Below are positions 1 to 13,400 of a stretch of 64,000 bases of DNA, piece by piece. The stretch lies in the NCBI RefSeq assembly GCF_037975245.1, contig NC_092580.1:7104501-7168500 (forward strand), written 5' to 3'. The translations under genes and the position numbers were made by a program. The notes beneath the pieces are model-generated. The model was not told the origin of the DNA, ran no database searches, and worked only from the letters and a program-made list of their open reading frames with translations. Each line of letters begins with the position of its first letter. The first letter of the stretch is position 1. Source of the DNA: Apostichopus japonicus (Eukaryota > Echinodermata > Holothuroidea > Aspidochirotida > Stichopodidae).

Positions 1-1172
1 CTCTGGTTTCCCCAATTCAACTACAGCAGCTAGTGTCCACCCCCCCCCCCACCTTAAAAGTAATACCTTACAACCCCTCTTCTTTCCCCCATTCAGCAGC
101 CATTCAGCAGCTAGCACCCCTCTCCTTCCTAATACACTCATCATTGTAACACCTAGTGCCCCATTTCTACCCCACTCAACTGTGACACCTACCTCTCTCC
201 TTCTCCCACTTCAGAATGACTTGATTTTTTTAATCTCCATGTCTCATAGCTTTGACTGGGTAGCCCCTGGGTGCATTTGCGACATACTTTTTAAAATGCA
301 GAACCATTTTATCAACCAACACATTAAAGGTCCATGACATAGTATACCGGTACCGACAATCTGGCCATCTGTCAATATCTTATTTTTCCCTGACAAAACA
401 TATATAACTAATATGAAAACTGCTCAGGATTTCCCGACCCGTTACTACATTTGAGTGAGCACAGACGATGTTATTAACCGTAATCTGTTAAGTAACATAT
501 TTATTGAGCCGTGCAAACGGACGCCAGGTCGCTCGTTTACTATAACCCTTCCCGAAACACAACCTGTTTAGTGAACATAATCATAATTAAATCACTTCCG
601 AAATAAACTCATTTTGTTTACTTTAGAAGGTTTATCGAGGCTGTTCATGTCTCTGGAAATGTCGAGTTCCTGTCGGCTGTAATGGAGATTTATAGCTCAT
701 TCCAATTGTAATACAAAAACATAACTGGGCCACGTTAAATGTCATATGAACTTAAATTTGCAGGTCAGAACGCCGGTACAGCCACGCGTGACTTGGACAG
801 ATTCAGTGTTAAATATATGTTAGGCACCATGGTTACTTTAATTTCAACCAAACTTGGCCCAAATTTCTGGATAAGATTCATGCACCTCATACACTCACCC
901 CTCCTCCTCCGCCCACACCTCTTCTCCCTATTTTGCCTAAACTTATTTGTTATATTTGGCTATGTGAAGGCACGTTAGTGGGAATTAGTCTTCCCATATA
1001 TGCAAGTTATTAACACGGTATTGAATTCGCAACGCAAACCTACCCCCACCCCTCCCCACACGTGCATCAGAAGCGGTTTGCGAACATCATACTGGTATCA
1101 TACTTAAAACGATAGATGCTTTCTCTTACTTTCCTAAACTTTATCTTTGATGTTTTCTCCTCCCTCTCTTAG
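1..1172. other. intergenic or upstream intron, no gene recognised
   Basis: This stretch lies upstream of the first visible Kazal exon and is probably intron or 5' flank of that gene. It holds a C tract near 43-52 and low-complexity C/T-rich sequence up to about 210. A 79-codon open frame at 739-978 has no family features and no matching splice sites that I trust. No signal-peptide exon for the Kazal gene could be identified here. Confidence 0.4.
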
Positions 1173-2648
1173 AATGTTACGAGAACTGCCCAGACATGCT
1201 CTTCCCCGTGTGCGCCAGTAACCACGTGACGTATCCATCCCTGTGTCATTACGGAATAGCAAACTGTAAAGACAGCAACGTAACTTATGAATATTCCGGA
1301 CCGTGTCTTAACACTACAGCAGGTAATTACAGAAGACAATCTTAATTCAAACAAATTAGACCAATAAATAGAAGATCTAATCCTGCAAAATTTCATGGAA
1401 TATTTGAAGTTACACTGAAAGTATAAGTTAGCAGTTTACCTTTGAGACGACCCTACATCGCCACAATAACATCAGCGCTCCGAGATCATGTCCTGAAAAA
1501 TGTATCGTCAAACACTTCTTTATATGTTATCTTAATCGTCTTGTCTCTAAGCACCACTGAACATTGCTTGGGACGATCACCACGGCCCAAAGCTTTTGCC
1601 TACCGCTGGGACTTAACGTTGAATTTCATATGACCTCAAGAGAGACAAATGTGTGTTAATCTTTTTAAGTGGACGAATTAATAAAAAAAAATTGCATGAA
1701 CGAATGTCAAAAGTGGTTAAGTACTTACCCACCGTGGAGATCAAAATAATGGTTAAAACCCGAAATAAAACGGTAACTTTGTATAGCCATAACTGTCCAG
1801 CAATAGACAAATGTCAAATGATCAACAGGAAAACACGGCTGAGGAAAAGCCTAGACCCTCCCTGACAACTAAGCCCAACTTAGCACATCCCATAGTTCAA
1901 TTTCTATGGCCCATCCATAATTCGAAAAGATATTATGCCTACTTTAAATTTGAAGGAATGATACCGTGTCCTATAACCCATTACTGAACCGTACTTTAAC
2001 CTTCTTCAGTGTATGTTTTTGGTTTTAACATGAAAGTCGCAGTGTCCTCCTCATGAAGAATTTCCAATGGAACTTTTAACTGACGTTTCTCCTGTAAACA
2101 AAACGCATGTATCATGCTGATCAACATGTATCAACTGATCAACATGTATCAACTGATCAACATGTATCAGAATGTTTTTTGTAGGCTACTCCTTTTTCAC
2201 ATTTGTCTTTCTTTCCCGTTAATTTTATAAACTAATGCACAAGTTTATCAGATTTTCTTCAATTTGTACACTTAGCCGATGTAAATTGAGACTAAATCTT
2301 TCTTTATTAACGAAATGTCACCATCTGTTATTCCCATGTTGTCCCATAGTCGCGTCAACTTGACAGCCAATGCCTGCATATACTGATCAAACATATAAGA
2401 TATTCTACTAATAATCCACAGAAATGTCATCGTTCTACAAAACTTTCTTTTTCAATTATCATAATTTATCATGCCCAGATCCTTGTGACGCCGAATGTAC
2501 GTTGAGTATGAAACCAGTTTGTGCTAGTAATGATGCCACGTACTTCAACAGATGTTTTTTGACGTTAGCAGCTTGTAAAGACCCAGAGATAGAGTACGTT
2601 AAAGACGGACATTGTAATGCCTCTACAACTAAGAGCACACAAGGCTGA
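1173..2648 (+). CDS. tandem Kazal-type serine protease inhibitor, 3' part (two exons)
   Basis: Two exons each encode one Kazal domain: 1173-1322 (150 bp, phase 1-1, acceptor TCTCTTAG, donor GCAG/GTAATT) and 2479-2648 (acceptor ATGCCCAG, ending in TGA at 2646-2648). Domain 1 has six cysteines with spacing C-3-C-7-C-10-C-6-C-12-C; domain 2 has the same spacing. The 3-residue first gap and 6-residue fourth gap match follistatin/agrin-like non-classical Kazal domains rather than ovomucoid. By family rules the P1 residue is the second after Cys2: Asp in domain 1 (CPD-M) and Leu in domain 2 (CTL-S). A P1 Leu suits chymotrypsin-, elastase- or subtilisin-like targets; P1 Asp is unusual. Family knowledge implies a secreted protein, but the exon with the signal peptide was not seen, so the 5' end lies in unassigned sequence or outside the window. 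The short tail after domain 2 is Thr/Ser-rich. Confidence 0.8.
2117..2170. repeat. 18-bp minisatellite, 3 copies
   Basis: Three near-perfect copies of CTGATCAACATGTATCAA lie head to tail in the intron between the two Kazal exons. Nothing else was recognised in that 1.15-kb intron. Confidence 0.85.
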
Positions 2649-2717
2649 TGGCCTCAACACATGATATTCGGATTTTAAGGTTTATATCATGCAAGAATAT
2701 GTTCCTAATGTACGGTT

Positions 2718-2840
<123 letters not shown>

Positions 2841-4020
2841 CATATTTCCTATCCTTTATGCGTGGAACAATAAGAGGGGGATAATGGGCACACAGGAGGG
2901 AGGATATGGCGCCGTTGTCCGTGATAGCAAGCAGTATGTGGAGGCCCATTTTGAAAATCAGGGATCAACTCAAATTATTTCAACCGCAGAATGGTAACGT
3001 CTTTAATCAGTCTGTTCCTCCCGCAACCCCCACCCCCCCCCCCCCGCCTCCCTCCTCTCACCATACTTGCAGTTTCATAATTAAGAGATGAAACATTTGG
3101 TATGGCTAGGTTAAGAATTAATTTGAATTTACGTTTATGAAAATATGTGTTATTTGTATGGCTCCTAGCAAAATAGTTTGCTAGCAAGCGGCATCTGCAG
3201 CATAGAATGTCGGTTCATTGATATGTTTGTCGTATTTCCAACCACGGGCTTACAAAGTCTAGTATCGTAGAACAGCCGGAGGGGGGGGGGGGTGAAGTGT
3301 GAACAAGAGGGCAAATATGGCATTTCGGACCGTGATTATACGCTCCGCCCGATTACGCCGTGATTAATACATTAAAAGTCGTTGTTTGGTACGCAAGCTA
3401 TGGGTACAACTTAAAATGACAGTTATTTCATATTAGTAAAATGAATTCATCTTATCAGCAAAAACTGCAAGATGCCCTTGTTGAATTCTTTTGTTTTTTA
3501 TCATATTGTAGACTAATTAAATTGTAACATTATTACTATGCCATTCACTTTTGATACTTTGTAGATAAAATTAGGAAAACAAACTGTCACAAATAAATCT
3601 AAATATTGTAGATATAGAAAAATTCTTTGTTTTAAATAAATTTCTTCGTTCGTCAAATTTTCTTCATTTCTTTTCTTCTGCTCATTTTTATAAGAACATG
3701 AACGTAAGAGAATATAAATTAATACCAAACACATGAAACTGGAATCTTTTCGAAATGTGTTATTTTCACTTGAAGCCAGTAAGTTGAACAAATCCAAACT
3801 AACTGTTTGGAGTTTCAATGCTATTTGGACTCGATTCCAAGCCTTAGAATATGTCAATTTACTGGACAATTGGTTGAGTCCATCGACAACCGCACACCTT
3901 GAACCACATTTATATACAAGTGCAGCTTCAATTCTCGGTAAATATTTATGATAGGAGTATATGAGTCCATGTTTTTGCTGGTTTGTATAGAGAGAAATTA
4001 TTCTTGAACAACTACTGCTA
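2841..4020. other. intergenic, no gene
   Basis: This stretch holds a C tract (about 3028-3050), a G tract (about 3281-3292) and AT-rich sequence. A 176-codon minus-strand frame (3513-4043) overlaps the LINE tail in antisense. It has no recognisable domain and is treated as spurious. Confidence 0.5.
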
Positions 4021-4325
4021 TAAAACCTGGAAAGTGCTTCCAAATGATATAAAAACTGTTAAATCTTATGTAACATTTAAGCGCAAACTAAAAGCCTACC
4101 TAATTGAAAACTACGCTGACTGAGTATTTATTATCTCATGTTTAGTTATCTCTACTCTTAATTGTTTACCTTCTTTCATTGTTATTTGTTATTTTTTTTG
4201 TCGCTAGCTCGATAAACTACTATTGTTTTTCTAATGTCCTGTTTATACTATACCACTTTGTTCTATTGTTCTTATGTATAGACGAAATAAATGAAATGGA
4301 AAATGATAAAATGAAAAATGAAATG
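3962..4325 (+). mobile_element. 3' end of a non-LTR retrotransposon (reverse transcriptase C-terminus)
   Basis: The frame ending in TGA at 4121-4123 translates to a tail containing TWKVLPNDIK, KSYVTFKRKLKAYL and a stop. This is the W-x-x-LP-x-x-I ... FK-x-x-LK-x-(Y/F)L signature that closes many LINE polymerases (for example the CR1/L2/Jockey groups). Upstream in this frame a stop occurs near 3962, so only about 50 residues survive. Downstream is a T-rich 3' UTR ending in a degenerate AAATGAAATGG repeat at 4285-4325, typical of LINE tails. It is a 5'-truncated, dead copy. The clade cannot be fixed from this fragment. Confidence 0.7.
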
Positions 4326-5407
4326 GGGGGGGGGGGAGTGAAACGATATTGTAAAACTGTCGTTATGAAAATGATAGACAAACTGTAATATGTAGGATTT
4401 TTCAATTTTCTTTTTTTTTATAATATATTACTACAACATGCTGATGCTTAAAAGTAGAAGCAGATATCGAAAACAATATGACGGGGACAACTTGATGCTA
4501 TATAATATTGGATATTAGTCAGGGCAAGGAAGAACTGACGGGCATCTTGGCTCATTCAAAAGTCGCTACTGCCCACTACCCCCCTCCCCCACCATGCACC
4601 AACGGCTTGCCCAGTAAATAAAAGTAAGCGGTCCTCGAGAACCCCCCCCCCCACCTCCTCCTAAGATAAATTGCGATCATTAGCCCGCGTTGTCATTAAA
4701 ATGTAAAAGGCTATTGCACATAATTTTGGAATACATCTTCAAAATCAGTCAAAAATGAATGAATCAAAATGATTCATAAAGGAATGGTTGCTTTGATAGA
4801 GAAAATAAATCAATGATTTAAAAACTCGTTTGGGCGTGCAGATGTGGAAGAAACAAGTTTCTGTAGCAATTGTCAACAACTTAATAAATTTAAAAAAAGT
4901 GTTTAGCTCGGGAATTAAGTTTAAAAAAAAGGTAAAAAGGTCATTAACAGATTGATCTATTGGCTACTTGAGTTTGACCGAATGTAAAATCATTCACCAA
5001 AATTTGGGTCACCGGGCGTAACTTAATACTGAAGGGGTGCTTTCACAACACTGAAAGGAAAAAATGGATTTGATTTTCGATCATTTTTCGTTGTTGAATT
5101 TTAAACCAGATTATCAATTGCGTATCCGACTAGTAATCATCAACTAATATCATGCATAAATTTGCATACATTCCAAACATTTAACATCATTAGCAAAACT
5201 TTGTTATAGTGATCAGTTTAAAATGTTGTATCATCTTTAAGTACAAAGTGAATTGATACGGTCCTTAAAATTATATCAATTATTAAATATCAATGCTCCG
5301 AATCAGTCATTACAAAGTTGATCAAGATCATCTATGTAAAGTGTAGTGCACTGAAAATTCTTTCAGACTTATTTATTCAATGGAAAATGGATTGGTGAAG
5401 CTGTACA

Positions 5408-5930
5408 CCCTCCCCATAAACACGGTAACGAGCCCGTTTCAATGTAGCCGCCATAATTTATTACATATAGAATTGACATAGCGCCACCAATTCTATTGCC
5501 GCACATTATACGTATATGCATACTGGGTTCTCAACTTTTTCGTTTCCAGATAGCCAATTTGATCTATCATATCCTCTGTACGGAGAGCTACGTTGATATG
5601 CTACATTTAGCAAGCTAACACACCAACAGCGCGGCCAACGATAGTCTTTGGTGATTCAGGTCCTGACTCCGGAAATTTTCCAAGAAAAGGAAACAATCAC
5701 CAAAAGCTCGGCTTTCAACGATCCTCCCGAATATCGCGGATGTAGACAAAAAAAGTTCAGATCACAGCAGGTCATTTTCTGTCAAGAATCCTCAAACAAC
5801 ACCAGTGCAGTAAATCCCCTTCATTTCCCCTCCCCCTAAACACACATCCGTGAACGAGCCCCCATTTCATTGTAGCCGCCATAATTTATTACATATAGAA
5901 TTGACATAGCGCCACCAATTTAATTGCCGC
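5408..5930. repeat. pair of ~95-bp direct repeats (5408-5502 and 5828-5930)
   Basis: Both copies share GTAGCCGCCATAATTTATTA, then ACATATAGAATTGACATAGC and GCGCCACCAATT almost without mismatch; the 5' part (CTCCCC.TAAACAC...GAACGAGCCC) is more diverged. They are separated by about 325 bp. Either a local duplication or two copies of a dispersed repeat. Confidence 0.8.
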
Positions 5931-6192
5931 CTGCTATACTCCATGTGGAGTCGACATGAGTCCATCCAAGTGTGAAAAATGTACCATTTAATTTTATTTC
6001 AGTTCATTTATTTGTTATGTAAAGCTGTAGAGTGACCTCTATTTAAATACATTACCAAATAGGAGGCTCTTTTACAAGTAACGTGAAATTCAAGCTGATC
6101 TCTCACTGCTAAAATATGTATGCGGAAAGTGAGTGTCGCCATTGAAAAATAAGTCCTTGGGTAAACTAGAAGTGCATTTGCCTGTCAATGCG

Positions 6193-6535
6193 CAGTATTG
6201 TAGTGCGCATGGAGTGCTTGTAGTATTAGCAGGGAGCTGCTACGTTAGAGTAGCAGCTCCCTGGTATTAGGAAGAACTTTTCGGCTGTTCATGGTGTTAT
6301 TGTTGGGCGGACAACACACCAGGGAGTATAGTCATATTGTAGGTACATACCAAGTGAGGGCGCTTGTGAGCGCCGTGACTGGCTCAGAATAATTTGGCTA
6401 CGCAGCCAACCTCTGAAACTGCAAATGTACAGAGACTATATGAAACTTTTAGTTTCAACGCCTAGTCATTTAGGTATCGTCAAGCTTGGCCAGTAATGCC
6501 AATATAGTAGCGCGCACGCGCACTACGATAATTAT
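6193..6535. mobile_element. MITE-like element with GTAGTGCGC terminal inverted repeats
   Basis: The left end TATTGTAGTGCGC (from about 6196) is matched in inverse by GCGCACTACGATA (ending about 6533), with one mismatch over 13 bp. The interior is non-coding and carries a perfect hairpin near its left end. No transposase is present and the target duplication is unclear (possibly TA). The superfamily is not assignable. Confidence 0.45.
6223..6270. repeat. perfect 14-bp hairpin flanked by 7-bp direct repeats
   Basis: CAGGGAGCTGCTAC at 6230-6243 and its exact complement at 6250-6263 flank a GTTAGA loop. GTATTAG abuts the palindrome on both sides (6223-6229 and 6264-6270), so the 34-bp palindrome looks like an insertion with a 7-bp target duplication. 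Confidence 0.85.
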
Positions 6536-7456
6536 AATGTGCTTGTACCCTTGCTGACATAAGAACATCACCGTACCAGATACTGTATTGCTTATCTCTT
6601 TGGTGTTTACAAAAAAGACAAGCACAATCTTGGGCACAAAATTACAAATTCTCCATCACTGAACTAATTCTATTCTGATGTACACTCATATACAACTAGT
6701 GTGATTTTAAATCCGATCACACCTTTGATCCTTGGTGTGGGTGATTTGAGGTAATATGAGAGAGGGATAGGGGAGGCGCTGGGCGACCGGAATAGGGAAT
6801 AGGGTTCAGTTTGAAGTAGCAAACACTTCGAAGGGCTGTTAAATAGTGTAACTATAGTTTAACGGTCAGCCAACTGCAAATTTACTTCAATGGTGGGTCC
6901 GCTGTGAATTCCGTATCGATTTTTATTTCCACTAAAGGACATATTGTAATTAAAGTTTCTTAATTTTCCAAACAATGGGTACATTTTAATTGGAATTTTA
7001 ATTCTACTTTATTTAAAAGTAAAAAGGGATATTTAAAATGACATTGGGGTATTTTTTAACTACGTATAAATGGAAAAATGTATTTTTACCAATGAGAGCG
7101 ATAAGCCTACTTATTTATCATAAAATGGGCACTATCGTGTTCAAGTTCCCCCAGCTCCGTCACTACTTGGAAGATGAGATCCTCAATCAGCAGTCCCTGG
7201 CGTGATTTGTCCAACCACTTTCTATAAAACTTTGCATTCGAATTGTAAGTAATTAATCTTTGATCAACTACGGTAATTGTTTGTAGCGCCTATAAAGTTG
7301 GCAAGGTAGCACTTCGACGCGGTTTCTAGACTTTCAATATGAACTTTTCTTCATTTCATTTCTGGTCACCTCAGTCTTAAATTAGGGGAATGAAAACAAA
7401 TAGGATTACGCGCCTCGCTTCTCTAGCCCTGAAAATGTGAAATTTTATCTGACAAA

Positions 7457-10400
7457 ATGTCTGCAAGGAGAGGAGAAAACCCTCGTTCAAAGCAAAGGGA
7501 TATATCACAGGAATTTAAAAGCTTTGCAAGTCTCAGTAAGCAGTTGAAGAGCATAATTCACGACTCCAACTCTACACTTACCGAGTTGCGAACGAGTGGT
7601 TCTCTTGTCTGGGATGAAGGTAAACCTTCCAGTGTTATTGTTTCTGTTGATTTATTACGTTAGGATGACGACATTAACGTGATCTTGTTTAGACACTTAT
7701 GTACAGACAAGTCTACATGTTGCATAGGGTAGGCTGGGCCTAAGGTTAATACTTCTAATGATTAGCGAATCTAAAACAGTCACGATCGATAGACTTGAGA
7801 AAAAGTTTTTGACTTTGTTAGTCACCGTAATATTTGATAGGGTGTTCGCTAGGACACACTGTGTAGCTGTAAGCTATAGTACTTACCCTGTAAGCTATAG
7901 TGAAAGTGAGAAAATGTAGGCAGACTGGCTAGACAGTGAAGTTGTGTCGAAATAGTGTACTAACTACTATTTAACTTTAGCCTTAGGCTTGTACTAAGTT
8001 AGCCTTAAAACTACTCGCCCTAAGCATTCTGATGGATACTGGCCAAAACTGTGCTCCTGGGTCCCCTTTTGCTAACTTTGGTCGGTCCGTCAGGTACTGG
8101 TTCTGTGGCCTAGTGCCAGTGGATAAAGGCAGTGGCATTTGAAGCAATGAGGCTTAGCAATCGGGAGGTTCCAGGTTTTGATACTCGCCCGGGTCATAGT
8201 AAGGTGGGTTTTCCATCCAAGAGCAATCTATGGTTTTTGCATCTGAAATTACTTTCTAAAAAAATGGAAGAAAAAAAAAAAATCCAAATTTGAGTAAAAA
8301 TGTTGAAATTGGAAGCCACCCCACTTGTAAGTTGTAATCCATAAGCCCTTGTGGGTTTCTCTCACATTTGTGTTCAATTAAGCATCGTAAAAATAACTAC
8401 TGCTTATTATTATTATTATTACTACAAGTACAAGTGCATTATGCATGCCACCAAAAACTTGCCCTATACAGGCCCTAAGCCTAATATTACTACATACTGT
8501 AGATGCTATTCAGGCATGTGTATGGTAAGACTAAACAAACCGTAATCACTGACTTATACAGCAAGGTTGCTTCTTTTAATTACTTTTTGAAATCAACACA
8601 TGCAATGTTTTCTACCCAAGTTCAGTGATCTACGAAAATTTTTGCTGGATACTGTACAGTACTTCAGCTCTGTAAATTGATGTTGTGTATGTAATGTACT
8701 GTGTAGAATCTGATAAAGTCTTTACAAGCCCGAAAAGCCAAAGGTAGACATCATAAGAAATAGAGGGTCGTACTAATTAGCGTCAACAGGCCCATTTCAC
8801 GACAACTTGTGACAACTCAAGAAAACAAGTTTAAAATACCATCAAATACAATGGTTGTAATCAGAGTGTATCTGGAAACACGTTTAAAACTGACTGGAAC
8901 CATTGTGCATATATATTTTTCACAGGAAAAAATGTTTTTGTCGTAAAAATCGTCAACTTTCTCCGTCCAACAATTGAATACTAAATATGGTATTAAACTG
9001 TAATGCATCAGTGATATAGGCATGAGTGCTGCACTTTTGCTTTGGTTGAGTGTTTGAGTGAAAAAATACAGTTTTTGTCCCGTATGTCATGTAGCATACT
9101 AATTAAGATATAACCCACCTAATGAAACGGTAAAATTTTCTTGTTTTTAATAAACTGTTAGTGTTCAGATGAAAACCAGAAATGATTCTTGTAACCTTCA
9201 GACACATTTACTGTAAGTCTCTGATATAACCTGTATGTCACAGTGGAAGTAGCTTACCTACCCACTACTTTGTTTCAGTGTTGTAGAACACCATTTTGAA
9301 TGACCCAGAATCAGACAGTCAGGACTCAAGGACTTGGATCGAGGGCTAGCACAGGTTCAGCAAAATTCAGTTATGATGATTAAATGTACAGTAACATATT
9401 AAACCAAGTTTTGACACTGATAAATTTTGGCTTTCATCTGAAAGTTATTGAGCTTTAAAGTTTAAACTATATGAAACACTACTGCTCAGACAATTAGTCT
9501 GAGTTTATGATATAGAACATAAAGTGAAGCTTACTTGCTTTTATTACAATGTCACCTTGACATACAAAACCAGTTTATGGCTATCTGGTCTAACCTTTTT
9601 ATATACTTTATATACTTTTAGTAAGTCTTAGTTATATCTCTATGTTCTTTTCAAACTCTTCCCCCCCCCCCCAATGTACTTTTCAAGTCCCCCACAAAAA
9701 TAAGGCAAGGCTTGCAATTTAAACCAACCATCAAGGCCTATCTAACGTAACTCTATTCCAACCTCTGTTCTATACATTGGTATGATTCGGCCAGAATTTG
9801 AAACCCTGTTATTTTTGAATACAAACATACATGTGCTAAAGATGATTGTACTGCTGTAAAAGCTGTTTTCAATTTTTAATTAGTACATTGTTACTTCAGA
9901 AATAAGGTTTACACTGAGATTCAGAATCCTTACATTCAGTCCATGGACTGGGACTCAGAGAAACTACAGATTTTGTCATTTTGAACTATGATGCCTCATA
10001 CATTGATACCAAGAACAATTTGTATACAACTCCTGCTTCAAACAATTAACATCCACGAAAAATGTTGCCCAGGTTGTTAGAGCAAATGTTTGAAAGAAGG
10101 TAGATGGTTGTTGTACCATAGTTAGTTACTTTGTAAATTGTTATTGAACCAAAAACTAACTGTGAATGAACAACAGCAGGAACAAGAACCTATGTGATCT
10201 TGTCTGTACATAGACCAATACTGCAGTCAGTGTATTATTATTATTATTATTATAACACCGTTATTTATATAGCGCATAATCTAGAAGTTCTATGCGCTTT
10301 ACACTTGACCCTGGTCATTGGTAACTTGTCACACCTACACACCAAAGTGTGCACAATTCAAACAATCTCTCCTGGGACACCACAGTACACCACAGCCACG

Positions 10401-13400
10401 TGTCCCCTGGGGGACTTCCCATAGGGTGCAGCTACAAACCGACGCACGCAACTATATTTACAAGTCACCTCGCAAGTCCCCATTTATACACCTGGGTGAA
10501 GTGTAGTCTGTGTATACACAGATAAGAAACCTAACTCCAGTTGGTGAACATTATGTCGTCAGGACAAGCCATTTGCATTTTGTTCAGATTTTTAATTTGA
10601 TATTTCTCAAAGATGGGAGAGTTTTATAACTACTGTAACCTTACAAGACTGAATGACTGAAGGAGTATATATGTAGTGTGGTAATGGTTGTTTGTGGGTA
10701 CTGTAGGTGTGATGTTAGTATATGAGTGACCCTGGGCTGAACTTCATGTGATATTAACTCAAAAAGTGTTCCTACCTGTACAGTAGTCTAGCTTGAAATT
10801 TATGTTTGTTTACTGTAAACAGTATGTAAATCCCATGAGATGATTATAGGAGCCAAGTGTAAATTTTAACTGTGGGTCAAAGTTCACTCGCGATCAATAG
10901 AGATGACAATCCAACACATGTTGAGGTGAATCGAATCAAATCATTTTAATATGTTATGTTTGGCTCTGGTTTCCTTTTATTTTGCTTTTCAAACACACCC
11001 TCTGTCATTTGTCTGTTTCTTGTCTTTGTCTTTTATATTCCTCTGTTACATCTTGATGATAAGTACTACAGTAATATGCTTAAATTCTGCTTGGTTGTGT
11101 TTCTTTTGTTTTGTTCTGTTCTGTTATTTTTTTTATTTGATTCATTCAGCCTTTACTTTATTGCTGTAGTGTATTATCGACCAAGTTAAAAAATGAAAGT
11201 AAAGTAGTCAGTGCTTCAGAAGTTTGATTTCTTTATACATTTCATGTTGTGACATACGTTACAGTACTACTGCCGTACAGTACATGTTTATGTAGTTTTG
11301 TCATGACTGTAGTCATATTCTCTTGTACCTTTCTTTTTGGATCTCAATCAGATTTTAGAATTTTTTTGCACACTGTAAATCAGTTCATGTACAGTAAGAC
11401 TAAACCTGAGGGCACAATTTATTCATAACACTGTGCTATAGTGGAAGTATCCAACATTGCACATTGCTGTCCTATGAATGTACTGTATGCCTCATTATAC
11501 AATGTAAAATCATGCACTGTAGTGTCAAGTATGCATTAATGAACATGTGTCCCTGTGTTTGATTTAAGCTGTTGTGAATTAAAATTGCAGACTTGTAAGA
11601 TGATATTGTCCATTCTTAAACTCTTATACAGTAGTAAAGCTGTGCTGTCCAATCTACAGGTATAAAGTGGCATACAGGCCTTTTTTTTTTATCGAGATGG
11701 TTAAATTTATATCTGGGAGCATAATATTTTTTATGAATTTCACATAAATTGTTTATTTAAATTCTTGCCTATTATGATTGTAAGTAATTCTGTTACTTTC
11801 TTAGTCATATTATGAGTAACTCTATTAGATGTATAACCCAGACGTGCAGACATTGCAGTGCTTGAACAGCATTGACCACCTCAGGAAATGATTCACATGC
11901 AATTGGGTATGGTGTGCATCCATAATGTACTATGCAGTCATTGTGGATATTCATTTGTACTATAGTTGGTGGTAATTATTAATCACTCTGGTTGAGGTTC
12001 ACAGTAGTGTACTGTAGGTGCCTTTGAACTGAACACCTACACTTTGGCCTAGTTTCTTAGTGTTAGTAATACACCCACATACAGTGGCTCTGTGTAGAAG
12101 TTGACAAACTTAGACAATACAGCAGTGTGTTTGTTATTTTATGGACCTGAAATTGGTAGACATTTATAGGTTATTTCACAGTGTTTGAATAAGTGTGCAC
12201 ATATGTACAATACTGTATGTTATTTTTTTAATTTTTATTTATCTCTCTTTGTTGAATTCCCAATTGATGTGAAAGGATTTTAAAGCCTAACATGCTTAGT
12301 TATTAAACCTTGAAGACTACAGTATTCATTCTTACTATAGTACAATAACAGTATTATACTGTAAGCTGTGCTATATATTTATATTATGCTGTGCTTCAAA
12401 ATTTGACACCACTCTGATAAAGGGCACTGCACTGTACATGATGAGCATCACTGATGTAATAGCAGTTTTAGGGCAATATCTGCATATGTGAATAAAATGG
12501 CACAATTGTGGCAACAAATTTCACGTTTACATTCTAAGGGCAACATTTACAGTACAAACAAGTTCCTGTTTATTTAACACTTGTTTCAATGTAATTCAAA
12601 GAATGATAAGAAAAGGAATGCAAAGATAATTTGAGGTATCCCAGGGCTGTTATTTCTGTGATACAATAGGGATTGCTTTTTTATTACTAGACTACTGTAG
12701 AGCTAAATTCTACAGGTATATACTTACAGTAGATTCGGAACGACCTTAAAGATCATTTTAAAGTTTGATACAGTGATGAGAAAGGGCATTGACAGCTCAA
12801 GCTTAAAGTGCATCAAATTGAGCATTTGTACGATGATCATGGTCAATATTTTGAGCGGGCACTCTGGCAAATTTTGTGAAGAAAGGCCACAAATTACATT
12901 TTTTTTTCAACCTGAGTTATTTATGATTTTCATGAATTTCATGATTGATACTGTAATTAAAGTTTACCACTGGATCAGCTAAGTTACTGTAATCATAAAT
13001 GGTCTGAAGAAAATGCTGGTCAGGAAAGCCCAACCTTATTATAACCAACTAGCAGCCTCAAACAACCCTGTCGTGAGGAATTGGACAATGTAATGTCCTG
13101 TGTAGTATTATCCCTTATGAAAATCATTTTAGTGTAATAAATAGTAAGAATTATACACTGCTTGTTTCATTAAGAGATTTGTCAAAACATGTTCAGTTAC
13201 TGTAGTGCATATACTGTATATGTATAAATTTGTACTAATTATGTTTGATTTATTTATTTAAGTTTGATCTGTCTACATCATTTTTCATTTTGATTGATAT
13301 TACAGAATCTCAGAAGAATTTCCATCTCGAAGATTCCGAGCTTAGCTTTGTGAGTAATGTCGTAGCCTCCCAACCGAGGATAGTCATCTTTGGACAGTCT

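Larger units (their letters stand above)
4326..7456. other. intergenic and presumed DSTYK 5' flank
   Basis: No gene was recognised. Contents are a G tract (4325-4336), C tracts near 4579 and 4645, AT-rich unique sequence, the 5.4/5.8 kb direct repeat and the 6.2-6.5 kb MITE candidate (both listed separately). The last few hundred bases should contain the DSTYK promoter and 5' UTR, but I see no convincing TATA box or initiator. Confidence 0.4.
7620..13305 (+). other. DSTYK intron 1
   Basis: A 5.7-kb intron. It carries a SINE-like element at about 8098-8425, a reverse-oriented SINE tail at 10228-10501, a C tract near 9660-9672, and an extraordinary density of TACTGTA/TACAGTA words from about 8650 onward. 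No coding content was recognised; open frames up to 77 codons here are repeat- or T-rich artefacts. Confidence 0.7.

Noticed and set aside
739-978. possible first exon of the Kazal gene
   Set aside because: No proper signal peptide near the ATG and no donor in a phase fitting the 1173 exon.
3513-4043. 176-codon minus-strand open frame
   Set aside because: It is antisense to a LINE tail, AT-rich, and has no recognisable domain or splice context.
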